This document shows, one piece after another, positions 36,604-44,306 of a stretch of DNA of 64,000 nucleotides. The notes under the pieces are model-generated. The model saw only the letters and a list, made by a program, of their open reading frames with translations, was not told the DNA's origin and did not search any database. The DNA comes from Tannerellaceae bacterium (GTDB lineage Bacteria > Bacteroidota > Bacteroidia > Bacteroidales > Tannerellaceae): NCBI GenBank assembly GCA_031271045.1, contig JAISWO010000029.1, positions 49,034-113,033 on the forward strand. Direction: 5' to 3'. Every line of letters begins with the position of its first letter. The first letter of the stretch is position 1. The translations under genes and the position numbers were made by a program.

Positions 36604-37157
36604 AATTATACTTTCTTTGGAAAAGCCTAATTTGTCACAGAACATAATTATACTTTCTTTGGAAAAGCCTAATTTATCGTAGCACATAGTTGTACTTTCT
36701 TTGGAAAAACTTAATTTGTCGCAGAACATAATTGGGCTTTCTTTGGAAAAACTTAATTTGTCGCAGCACATAGTTGTGCTTTCTTTGGAAAAACTTAATT
36801 TGTCGCAGAACATAATTGTACTTTCTTTGGAAAGGCTTAATTTGTCGCAGCACATAGTTGTACTTTCTTTGGAAAAGCTTAATTTATCGCAGAACATAAT
36901 TATACTTTCTTTGGAAAAGCCTAATTTATCGTAGCACACTTTTCAACTACTCTCAGAAGACCTCTATTTGTCATAGCACACTTTTCAACTACTCTCAGAA
37001 GAGCTCTGTTTGTCGTAGCACACTTTTCAACTACCTTGAGAAGAGCTCTGTTTGCCGTAGCACACTTTTCAACTACTCTGAGAAGAGCTCTGTTTGTCGT
37101 GGCACACTTTTCAACTACCTTGAGAAGGGCTCTGTTTAGAGTAGCACATTTTTCAGC
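36600..37157. repeat. 42-bp tandem array with two unit families
   Basis: Eight type A units (period 42 bp, from 36611, 36653, 36695 and so on to 36905) are followed by five full type B units (from 36935, 36977, 37019, 37061, 37103) and a partial one. Both families share the 14-bp core TTTGTCGYAGCACA; the other 28 bp differ completely between families. Alternate A units read CAGAACATAATT and CAGCACATAGTT, giving an 84-bp higher-order period. Frames through the array (14-residue repeats) are not credible genes. The gap continues to 37423 without a visible gene. Confidence 0.92.
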
Positions 37158-37423
37158 CATGGCAAAGGTGTTACGTTGGCGATAAGTTTTCTAAAAAGCA
37201 ACGAAAACAGGAAGGAACGGAAGGGCGGAAACAAATCAGGTGAGCTTGTTCTTCGCCTCCGTAACGGCGGTTCAACCGGATCTTTCAAAAGAACACCTCG
37301 CCCGCCCCCCGTCGCAAACCGGAGTTCCGTTGCCGGAGAAAAAGAAATGACCGGAACGCTTTCCTGAATTGAAATAAATGCCCTATATTAGCCGCCGCAA
37401 TTTTTAATTACTAAGCAGATAGA

Positions 37424-38371
37424 ATGAAAGTAATAGATTTTAATACTATAAAAAAGCTAAGTATATCTCCTGTACAATGTGTGAAATGGGTAGAAGAGGC
37501 GTGCAGGGCGAAATACGAGGCTAAGTTGCCGCCCAAAATCAGCATCAAATTAGATGGACAGGTATTTTTCAACACCATGCCTGTCTACCTGCCCGGCAAA
37601 GAACGATTCGGCGTGAAAGTCGTCTCCCGCTATCCCGGACGGACGCCCTCCTTGCAGGCCGACATCCTCCTGTTCGATACGCAAAGCGGTCAAACGCTCG
37701 CGCTGATGGATGGAAGCTGGATCACCGCTATGCGTACCGGCGCCGTGGCCGCCCTCGCCATCCGGACGCTGCAAACGCCCGCGGCGCGCGAATACGCCTT
37801 CCTGGGGCTCGGAAATACGGCCCGGGCCACGCTCCTGTGCCTGCTCGCGATCGCAGCAGACACGCCACTCCACATCCGCCTGCTGGCCTACAAGGGGCAG
37901 GAAAATGCGTTCCGCGAACGCTTCGCCGCCTGTCCGCAACTGACGTTCTCCGTCTACCACTCGGCCGGAGAACTGATCCGGGGAGCCGACGTTGTCGTCT
38001 CCTGCGTAACGGCCGCATCGGAAGTTTTCGCCCCCGACGAGGTTTTCAAGGAAGGTGTCTTAGTCGTGCCGGTGCATACGCGCGGCTTCCAGAACTGCGA
38101 CCTGTTCTTCGACAAAGTCTATGCCGACGATACGAACCACGTGAAGGATTTCCGCTATTTCGACCGCTTCCGCCGCTTCGACGAGTTCCATAACATCCTG
38201 CTGGGCGCCAACAAAGGCCGCGAAAGCAAGCTCGAACGTATCCTGGCCTACAACATCGGCATCGCCCTGCACGACATCTATTTCGCCGCCGAAATATTCG
38301 CCCTCGCAGAACAACTGGCCGACCCCGCAGAGATACAAACGACAACAACAACCGATAAATTCTGGGTCTGA
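37424..38371 (+). CDS. Ornithine cyclodeaminase / mu-crystallin family protein
   Basis: A 315-residue NAD(P)-dependent enzyme. The family start is followed by KISIKLDG and PGKERFGVKVVSRYPGR. The catalytic and pyridine-nucleotide parts include LMDGSWITAMRTGAVAALA and the Rossmann loop FLGLGNTARATLLCL. Members include ornithine cyclodeaminase, alanine dehydrogenase and ketimine reductases, so the substrate cannot be fixed. It is followed 33 bp later by ugd. Normal G+C marks return to native chromosome after the island. Confidence 0.85.
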   Translation: MKVIDFNTIKKLSISPVQCVKWVEEACRAKYEAKLPPKISIKLDGQVFFNTMPVYLPGKERFGVKVVSRYPGRTPSLQADILLFDTQSGQTLALMDGSWITAMRTGAVAALAIRTLQTPAAREYAFLGLGNTARATLLCLLAIAADTPLHIRLLAYKGQENAFRERFAACPQLTFSVYHSAGELIRGADVVVSCVTAASEVFAPDEVFKEGVLVVPVHTRGFQNCDLFFDKVYADDTNHVKDFRYFDRFRRFDEFHNILLGANKGRESKLERILAYNIGIALHDIYFAAEIFALAEQLADPAEIQTTTTTDKFWV

Positions 38372-38404
38372 TCACAAATAATAAACAACAAACAACATAC
38401 AGAT

Positions 38405-39718
38405 ATGAAAATAGCTATTGTAGGAACCGGATACGTAGGCTTGGTCACCGGTACGTGCTTCGCAGAAATGGGCACCGAAGTGTATTGCGTCGACGTGGAT
38501 CGGCAGAAGATAGAAAACCTCAAACAAGGCATCATGCCGATCTACGAACCGGGGCTCGAAGAAATGGTCAACCGCAACCATCAGTCCGGGCGCCTGATCT
38601 TCACCACCGACCTGAAGGATTGCATCAACGACATCGAAGTCCTTTTCTCGGCCGTAGGAACGCCGCCCGACGAAGACGGCAGCGCCGACTTGAAGTACGT
38701 CCTGGAAGTAGCCCGCGAAGTGGGACGGACGATGAATCATTATCTCTTAGTCGTGACCAAGAGCACCGTCCCCGTCGGTACGGCGCAGAAAGTAAAGCAA
38801 GCCATCGCCGAAGAGCTCGCCCTGCGCGGCGCAGACATCGAGTTTGACATCGCCTCCAACCCGGAATTTCTCAAGGAAGGAGCAGCCATCAAAGACTTCA
38901 TGAGCCCCGACCGCGTCGTCGTAGGCATCGAATCGGAAAGGGCCGAGAAATTGATGAGCAAGCTTTACCGACCCTTCCTGCTGAACAACTTCCGCGTCAT
39001 CTTCATGGACGTCCCCTCGGCCGAGATGACCAAATATGCCGCCAACGCTATGCTGGCAACGCGCATCAGCTTCATCAACGACATCGCCAACCTCTGCGAG
39101 ATCGTCGGCGCCGACGTCAATATGGTACGCAAAGGCATCGGCTCGGACGCCCGCATCGGCAGCCGTTTCCTCTATCCCGGATGCGGATACGGCGGCTCCT
39201 GCTTCCCCAAAGACGTCAAAGCGCTCATACAAACAGGTCGCCAGAATGGGTACGCCCTGCGCCTGCTGCAAGCCGTCGAAGAAGTGAACGAAGACCAGAA
39301 AGGCATCCTGTTCCGTAAACTGGAAAAACATTACGACGGCAAACTGCAAGGCCTGCACGTTGCCTTGTGGGGCCTGGCCTTCAAACCCGAAACCGACGAT
39401 ATGCGCGAAGCTCCTTCGCTGGTACTGATCGAAAAGCTGCTGGCTGCCGGCTGCACAGTGCGTGCCTACGATCCCATCGCCATGCAGGAAGCAGAACGGC
39501 GCTATGACGGCCGGTTCTATTATGCCAAAGATATTTACGACGCCGTTGTAGATGCTGACGCCCTGATCTTAGTGACCGAATGGAAAGAATTCCGGCTACC
39601 TTCCTGGCCGGCTGTCAGGAAACTGATGAATACCCCTCTGCTGCTGGACGGCCGCAACATCTACGAAGCCGCCGAACTGGAAGAGAACGGCTTCATCTAT
39701 CATTGCATCGGACGCTGA
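38405..39718 (+). CDS. ugd: UDP-glucose 6-dehydrogenase
   Basis: A 437-residue cytoplasmic enzyme that oxidises UDP-glucose to UDP-glucuronate with two NAD+, supplying capsule or exopolysaccharide synthesis. The N-terminal Rossmann motif is GTGYVGLVTG. The catalytic Cys266 lies in CGYGGSCFPKDVKAL. The C-terminal UDP-binding domain includes LWGLAFKPETDDMREAPS. Length is typical. No polysaccharide gene cluster is adjacent. Confidence 0.95.
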   Translation: MKIAIVGTGYVGLVTGTCFAEMGTEVYCVDVDRQKIENLKQGIMPIYEPGLEEMVNRNHQSGRLIFTTDLKDCINDIEVLFSAVGTPPDEDGSADLKYVLEVAREVGRTMNHYLLVVTKSTVPVGTAQKVKQAIAEELALRGADIEFDIASNPEFLKEGAAIKDFMSPDRVVVGIESERAEKLMSKLYRPFLLNNFRVIFMDVPSAEMTKYAANAMLATRISFINDIANLCEIVGADVNMVRKGIGSDARIGSRFLYPGCGYGGSCFPKDVKALIQTGRQNGYALRLLQAVEEVNEDQKGILFRKLEKHYDGKLQGLHVALWGLAFKPETDDMREAPSLVLIEKLLAAGCTVRAYDPIAMQEAERRYDGRFYYAKDIYDAVVDADALILVTEWKEFRLPSWPAVRKLMNTPLLLDGRNIYEAAELEENGFIYHCIGR

Positions 39719-39746
39719 CCCCATCGGTACGCATCCCGGAGCCGGC

Positions 39747-41051
39747 TCAGAGATAGGGGAACTCGATGATCTCGGGAAAATCCGGCTCGTCAGACGGGAT
39801 ATAAGCCCCAAAGAAGGTGAGATACACCTTCTTTTCGTTTGTGTCGATAGCATAGATGTGGAAGCTATTGCTGGTGATACTGTTTTCGGCGCGTTGGACC
39901 CGGTTATACAGTATCCCGATTTCGCTGGGCGCCTGGTTGGTGCAGAGGATCATCTTCTGGGGAGGAAGGAAGGATGATCCGGCGTCGACATCGAAGAGCG
40001 CAAAGCTGTGCGCATGACCGCCGAGGTAACAGATAAACTCGCCGGAAGCGTTACTGAAATCAAAGGCCGCCCGTATACCTTCGCGCTCGGGATGGAGCTT
40101 ATTGGGATAGGTTTTATTGATCGGCGAACGGGTGCGGAAGGCTTCGATGATATGCGGTATCATGCCCCACGAATGTACGTAGTCGCCGTCGCAGAGATAC
40201 GACGACAGCCCTGTCGCTTTGCTCATCCCTCCCCATATACTGCGCTGGAGGGGAAAATGCGTCAGGATAATCACACTGTGTCCCTCTGTCATTCCTTCCC
40301 TGAGCGCCACGTTCCCCAGCCAGTCGATCTGCTCTTGCGAAAAGATGACGTAGTGCAACGTATTATATTCGGCGCCGGGCTGGTCTAACATATCAAGCGC
40401 GATGAAGCGGACGACGCCTCCCTGCGGGTTGGGCACGTCGGCATAGTAATAGCTTTTGTTATCCTCCGGCGTGTGCAGGGTATGGTTCGTATGTCCGCGG
40501 ACAGCCAAAGCCAGCTCGGAGGAAAAGAGGTGATCGCTTTCCCATTTGGTCTCGGAGGTAATGTTCGAATCGTGGTTGCCGTAGCAGGAGAAGGTCGGCA
40601 CGTTGTTGTCCTGGTACAGGAAATGGAAGAAGGCCGACATGGAGAGGCGGGCGGCGGCGAGGTTGGTACTGCCGATGTGATCGCCGGTTTCCACCATCGC
40701 ATTGATGCGCAATTCCCGCTGGTTGGCAAAGGTAACGGACTCAATCAGGTTGTTGGGATGCGCGTAATGATTGCCAATCGACCAGGCCGAGAGATGAGGG
40801 TCGGATATGTGCACCAGCTTGAAGCGTTCGACGGGATGGAGCGTATCGGCGCGGTTATACATGATGGAGGCTAAGCGTCGCGTGGCATAGCTGTTGTTGA
40901 GTTCATAATATGGCGAACTGTCGTTGCGCAAGGAGCGCAAGAGGATCTCTGCGTCGGGATTATGATTGTCTTTTTCGCATCCCACCGGCAAGCCGGCAAG
41001 AAAGAACAGACAGAAGGCATACGCCTTGATATGTTTTAAAACGTGGTTCAT
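39747..41051 (-). CDS. Calcineurin-like metallophosphoesterase lipoprotein
   Basis: A 434-residue protein. The ATG at 41051 puts a signal with lipobox-like LPVGC at the N-terminus; an upstream in-frame ATG at 41075 would add eight residues. Metal-binding motifs are in order: ISDPHLS, VETGDHIGS, CYGNHDSN, ILTHFP and GGHAHS. They match the metallophosphoesterase fold (D-x-H, GD-x2-G, GNHD, GH-x-H). It probably acts on phosphoesters at the cell surface or in the periplasm; the substrate is unknown. Convergent with ugd. Confidence 0.85.
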   Translation of the reverse strand: MNHVLKHIKAYAFCLFFLAGLPVGCEKDNHNPDAEILLRSLRNDSSPYYELNNSYATRRLASIMYNRADTLHPVERFKLVHISDPHLSAWSIGNHYAHPNNLIESVTFANQRELRINAMVETGDHIGSTNLAAARLSMSAFFHFLYQDNNVPTFSCYGNHDSNITSETKWESDHLFSSELALAVRGHTNHTLHTPEDNKSYYYADVPNPQGGVVRFIALDMLDQPGAEYNTLHYVIFSQEQIDWLGNVALREGMTEGHSVIILTHFPLQRSIWGGMSKATGLSSYLCDGDYVHSWGMIPHIIEAFRTRSPINKTYPNKLHPEREGIRAAFDFSNASGEFICYLGGHAHSFALFDVDAGSSFLPPQKMILCTNQAPSEIGILYNRVQRAENSITSNSFHIYAIDTNEKKVYLTFFGAYIPSDEPDFPEIIEFPYL

Positions 41052-41141
41052 AATGTTAGCAATCACTTTTATCATTTACAGCCCCAAATATAAGCAGAAA
41101 AGTCGGAGAAGAAATGAAGAAGCGGTTATTTTGCGACCCTC

Positions 41142-41288
41142 TCATTTCCTCTTCGCTGCCGGGCATTTGCCGCATCCGTCGCAAGGCGATTGCGGACGTT
41201 TGCGCGCCCGGATCAGGCGAACGATCCGGCGAACGACATATCCGGCCGTCGCAAGCCCGATCAGTATAACTGCTACTTCCTGCCACAT
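41142..41288 (-). CDS. FeoB-associated Cys-rich membrane protein
   Basis: A 48-residue protein: start at 41288, one N-terminal transmembrane helix (MWQEVAVILIGLATAGYVV), a basic stretch and the C-terminal Cys cluster CDGCGKC. This is the layout of the small Cys-rich proteins encoded next to feoB in many bacteria, thought to assist ferrous iron transport. It follows feoAB after 17 bp on the same strand, so it is cotranscribed. Confidence 0.85.
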   Translation of the reverse strand: MWQEVAVILIGLATAGYVVRRIVRLIRARKRPQSPCDGCGKCPAAKRK

Positions 41289-41305
41289 GATATTTTATAT
41301 CTTCG

Positions 41306-43702
41306 TCACAATCCGAACATAACACTCCCCGCCCGGTAGACAACGAACGACACGATCCATGCCAACAGACAGGTATAGACGATGACAAACACGCCCCATT
41401 TCCACGAGCGGGATTCCTTGGCGATGGCCGTCACCGTAGCAATACAGGGGAAATAGATCAGCACGAACAGCATCAGGCAAAGCGCCGTCAAAGGCGAGAA
41501 GACCGGCAAGCCGTCCGGGCCGGCATCGTTGCGGAGATGGTTGTAAACAGCCTGTTTCTCTGCGTCCGTCTCTGCTTCCTTGCCGATGTACAGTATGTTC
41601 AGCGTACCGACCACCACTTCTTTAGCGGCCATACCGGAGAGCAGGCTGACGCTTGCTTTCCAGTCGAAGCCCAACGGGGCAAAAACCGGCTGGATGGCTT
41701 GTCCGATTTGTCCGATATAAGAGTTCTGCTGGCGGACGGAGGCGTCGGGCTCGTCGGGCTGGAGGGGAAAATAACCCAGGAACCAGACGATGATCGAGGC
41801 CGCCAGGATGATGCTGCCCATCTTGCGAAGGTATTGCTTACCCTTTTCCCACATGTGGATCAGGATCGACCGGACCGTCGGCATACGGTATGGAGGCAGT
41901 TCCATGACAAAGGGCACATCTTCGTCGTTAAACAAAAAACGTTTGAACAGTCGCGCCATCACAACCGCCAGCAGGATCCCCGTGCCGTAAAGCGCCAGCA
42001 TGACGAGGCTTGCCTTCTGCGGAAAGAACGCCGCAGTAAACAGTAAATACACCGGCAGGCGGGCGCTGCAACTCATCAAAGGATTGACAAGCATCGTGAT
42101 CATGCGGCTGTTGCGGCTTTCGATCGTACGCGAAGCCATGATCGCCGGCACATTGCAACCGAAGCCCATCACTAAAGGGATGAACGATTTACCGTGCAGG
42201 CCCATCTTGTGCATGATCTTGTCCATGATGAAAGCTGCCCGCGCCATATAACCCGAATCTTCCATGAACGAGATGAAGAGGTAAAGGATCAGGATATTGG
42301 GAAGGAAGACGATGACGCCGCCCACACCTCCGATGATGCCGCCAACAAGGAGATCTTTCAACGGACCGGATGGCATGGTTCGATGCACCAGGTCGCCTAT
42401 CCAGCCGACAGCGCTCTCGATCCATTCCATCGGGTAAGCGCCCAGGCGGAAGGTGGCCTCGAACATCAGCCACATGAAAAGAATGAAGATCGGGAAACCC
42501 AGCACCTTGTTAGTGACAAAGAGGTCGATGATCTGCGTGCTTTTCATCCGTTGCAGTTTTCCGGGTTCGAATGTCTCGCGCAGAGCGCCTGAGATAAACC
42601 CGTAACGGGCGTCGGTAAACGCCGTCTCGGTATCTTCCTTCAGGATACTTTCTATTTGCGTTGCCTGCTCGTCGCCTTCCTTCAGTACGAGGTTTCCGCC
42701 CGGCAAGCGGGCGACGAAGGCGTTCATCTCAGGGTCGCCCTCGAGCAGTTTGATGGCGAGGTAGCGTTTGGACAGTCCCTTGTCGAGGTGGCAGTGATCC
42801 CTGAGCGACCGGCGGATGAGGGTGATGCCCTTTTCGAGGTCTTCGCCGTAGTTGATATGGATATGGCGCAGGACAGGGTCGGTTTCTTCATACACCTGGA
42901 TGACGCGCCCGAAGAGTTCGCGGATACCGGAGCCGGTTTTGCTGACAGTCGGCACGATGGGTGCGCCGATCATACGGGCCAGCGATTCGTGGTCGAAGCG
43001 GTCGCCTCTCTTCTGTATTGCGTCGTACATATTGAGGGCGATGACCATGCGCAGGTCCATATCGATCAGTTGGGTGGTGAGGTAGAGGTTGCGCTCCAGG
43101 TTCGAGGCGTCGACTACGTTGATGACAACGTCGGGGTGTTCTTCGTTCAGGTGACGGCGCACATAGCGTTCTTCGGGCGAATAGGCGGAGAGGGAATACG
43201 TCCCCGGCAGATCGACGATGCGGAACGTATAGCCATCCTGGCGGAAGACGCCGTCTTTGGCGTCTACGGTGACGCCACTATAATTCCCCACGTGCTCGTG
43301 CGAGCCGGAGGCATGGTTGAAAAGCGTTGTCTTGCCGCTGTTGGGGTTCCCGACCAAGGCAACATTGATGGTCTTGCCTTTTTCGATGGCTATGGATTCG
43401 AGGCGCTCCGCAGGCGAGGAGCCGGCAAAGCCGGAGGGACGGTTGCCGGAGGCGGAGGCAAGTTCCCGGGCGAACTCCGCATGGCTGAGGATTTCGATAA
43501 GGGCTGCCTCACTACGGCGCAGGGATACGTCATAGCCCATTATCTTGTAATGGATCGGGTCGCGTAGTGGTGCATTCTGGATGACCTCTACTTCTTTTCC
43601 GCGGATGAATCCCATCTCGATGATACGTTTGCGAAAGCCTCCGCGGCCCGTCACCTTGACGACGACTCCCTTTTCGCCCGTATGGAGTTCTGATAATTTC
43701 AT
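41306..43702 (-). CDS. feoB: FeoA-FeoB fusion, ferrous iron transporter
   Basis: A 798-residue inner-membrane protein. Residues 1-73 are a FeoA SH3-like domain (MKLSELHTGEKGVVVKVTG to SEAALIEI). After a linker, the FeoB G domain has GNPNSGKTTLFN (G1), DLPGTYSLS (G3) and ALNMYD (G4). The C-terminal half has two Gate-type halves, including FGCNVPAIMASRTI, and many transmembrane helices. FeoA-FeoB fusions are normal in Bacteroidales. The start at 43702 is chosen because it begins FeoA; a longer frame to 43798 would cross the promoter. It takes up Fe(II), driven or gated by GTP hydrolysis. Confidence 0.95.
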   Translation of the reverse strand: MKLSELHTGEKGVVVKVTGRGGFRKRIIEMGFIRGKEVEVIQNAPLRDPIHYKIMGYDVSLRRSEAALIEILSHAEFARELASASGNRPSGFAGSSPAERLESIAIEKGKTINVALVGNPNSGKTTLFNHASGSHEHVGNYSGVTVDAKDGVFRQDGYTFRIVDLPGTYSLSAYSPEERYVRRHLNEEHPDVVINVVDASNLERNLYLTTQLIDMDLRMVIALNMYDAIQKRGDRFDHESLARMIGAPIVPTVSKTGSGIRELFGRVIQVYEETDPVLRHIHINYGEDLEKGITLIRRSLRDHCHLDKGLSKRYLAIKLLEGDPEMNAFVARLPGGNLVLKEGDEQATQIESILKEDTETAFTDARYGFISGALRETFEPGKLQRMKSTQIIDLFVTNKVLGFPIFILFMWLMFEATFRLGAYPMEWIESAVGWIGDLVHRTMPSGPLKDLLVGGIIGGVGGVIVFLPNILILYLFISFMEDSGYMARAAFIMDKIMHKMGLHGKSFIPLVMGFGCNVPAIMASRTIESRNSRMITMLVNPLMSCSARLPVYLLFTAAFFPQKASLVMLALYGTGILLAVVMARLFKRFLFNDEDVPFVMELPPYRMPTVRSILIHMWEKGKQYLRKMGSIILAASIIVWFLGYFPLQPDEPDASVRQQNSYIGQIGQAIQPVFAPLGFDWKASVSLLSGMAAKEVVVGTLNILYIGKEAETDAEKQAVYNHLRNDAGPDGLPVFSPLTALCLMLFVLIYFPCIATVTAIAKESRSWKWGVFVIVYTCLLAWIVSFVVYRAGSVMFGL

Positions 43703-43724
43703 GTTTGTAAATAAATTTAGGTCA

Positions 43725-43755
43725 CAAAGATATGATATTATGCGTCTGCGCTCAA
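43725..43755 (-). promoter_or_regulatory. Promoter of feoAB
   Basis: On the minus strand, TTG at 43755-43753 and TATCTTTG at 43732-43725, spacer 20 bp, 22 bp before the feoAB start. Confidence 0.7.
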
Positions 43756-43773
43756 TACCTAAAAATAGGTATT
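43754..43773. promoter_or_regulatory. 8-bp dyad overlapping the feoAB -33 element (possible operator)
   Basis: AATACCTA (43754-43761), AAAA, TAGGTATT (43766-43773). It is a perfect inverted repeat between divergent promoters. Its place over the feoAB promoter suggests an iron- or manganese-responsive repressor site (Fur/DtxR type), which is inference. Confidence 0.45.
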
Positions 43774-43783
43774 GTTTTTTTCT

Positions 43784-43791
43784 TATATTTG
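43784..43791 (+). promoter_or_regulatory. -7 element of the lipocalin-like/IgGFc-binding pair 1
   Basis: TATATTTG, 33 bp before the ATG at 43825. No clear -33 element; the dyad at 43754-43773 lies just upstream. Confidence 0.55.
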
Positions 43792-43824
43792 CCCTCAATT
43801 AAAGCACCTAAAAGAATTCGTATT

Positions 43825-44277
43825 ATGAACAAGAATCCCAAAATCCATCCCCTGGGTCTCCTCCTGCTCGTGACCGGGCTTATGTTCTCTGCATGGGGAC
43901 AGGGGCAGGCGCAACAGGCATCCCTCGCCGGAACGTGGACCGTCCGACAGGTTACAATGCAACAGACGGTCGACAACAAGACTTCTTTCCAAACCTTCAG
44001 CGGAACAAGCTCCCTGCAAAGCTTCGTCGAACGCCCCCGCGTGATTGTCATTACGGCAGATAGCCTCACGTTTCGCTACGACAAACGTAGCGAAGCAGGT
44101 CCCTACCGCGTCGAAGGCAACCGCCTGGCAGTACAGCTCGTTACCCAACCCTGCGAGTACGCCTGGCAGATAAACGCCAACGGCGAACTGATCCTCAACC
44201 GCACCGTCAACTACGTGATCAACGACCAAACGACCCGCAAGGTCAAGGACGAGTACATCATCTATGCCCGCAAATAA
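43825..44277 (+). CDS. Secreted lipocalin-like small protein, copy 1
   Basis: A 150-residue protein with a signal peptide ending around GQAQQ. The mature part begins LAGTWTVRQVTMQQTVDN and consists of alternating beta strands (IVITADSLTFRYD, AWQINANGELIL, YIIYARK), suggesting a lipocalin-like barrel. The ATG at 43825 is chosen because upstream codons of the longer frame cross the promoter. It is a paralogue of the 161-residue protein at 46418 and lies 29 bp before an IgGFc-binding-like gene. The ligand is unknown. Confidence 0.65.
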   Translation: MNKNPKIHPLGLLLLVTGLMFSAWGQGQAQQASLAGTWTVRQVTMQQTVDNKTSFQTFSGTSSLQSFVERPRVIVITADSLTFRYDKRSEAGPYRVEGNRLAVQLVTQPCEYAWQINANGELILNRTVNYVINDQTTRKVKDEYIIYARK

Positions 44278-44306
44278 GCCACCTAACCCTTTCACACTCT
44301 CACATA

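Noticed and set aside
36391-36939. 182-codon minus-strand gene with 14-residue repeats
   Set aside because: The frame exists because 42 is a multiple of three. It continues into the mobile-element remnant in a different frame, and no signal or family is visible.
36600-37157. CRISPR array
   Set aside because: The 28-bp parts between cores are themselves repeated within each family, so there are no unique spacers, and no cas gene is nearby.
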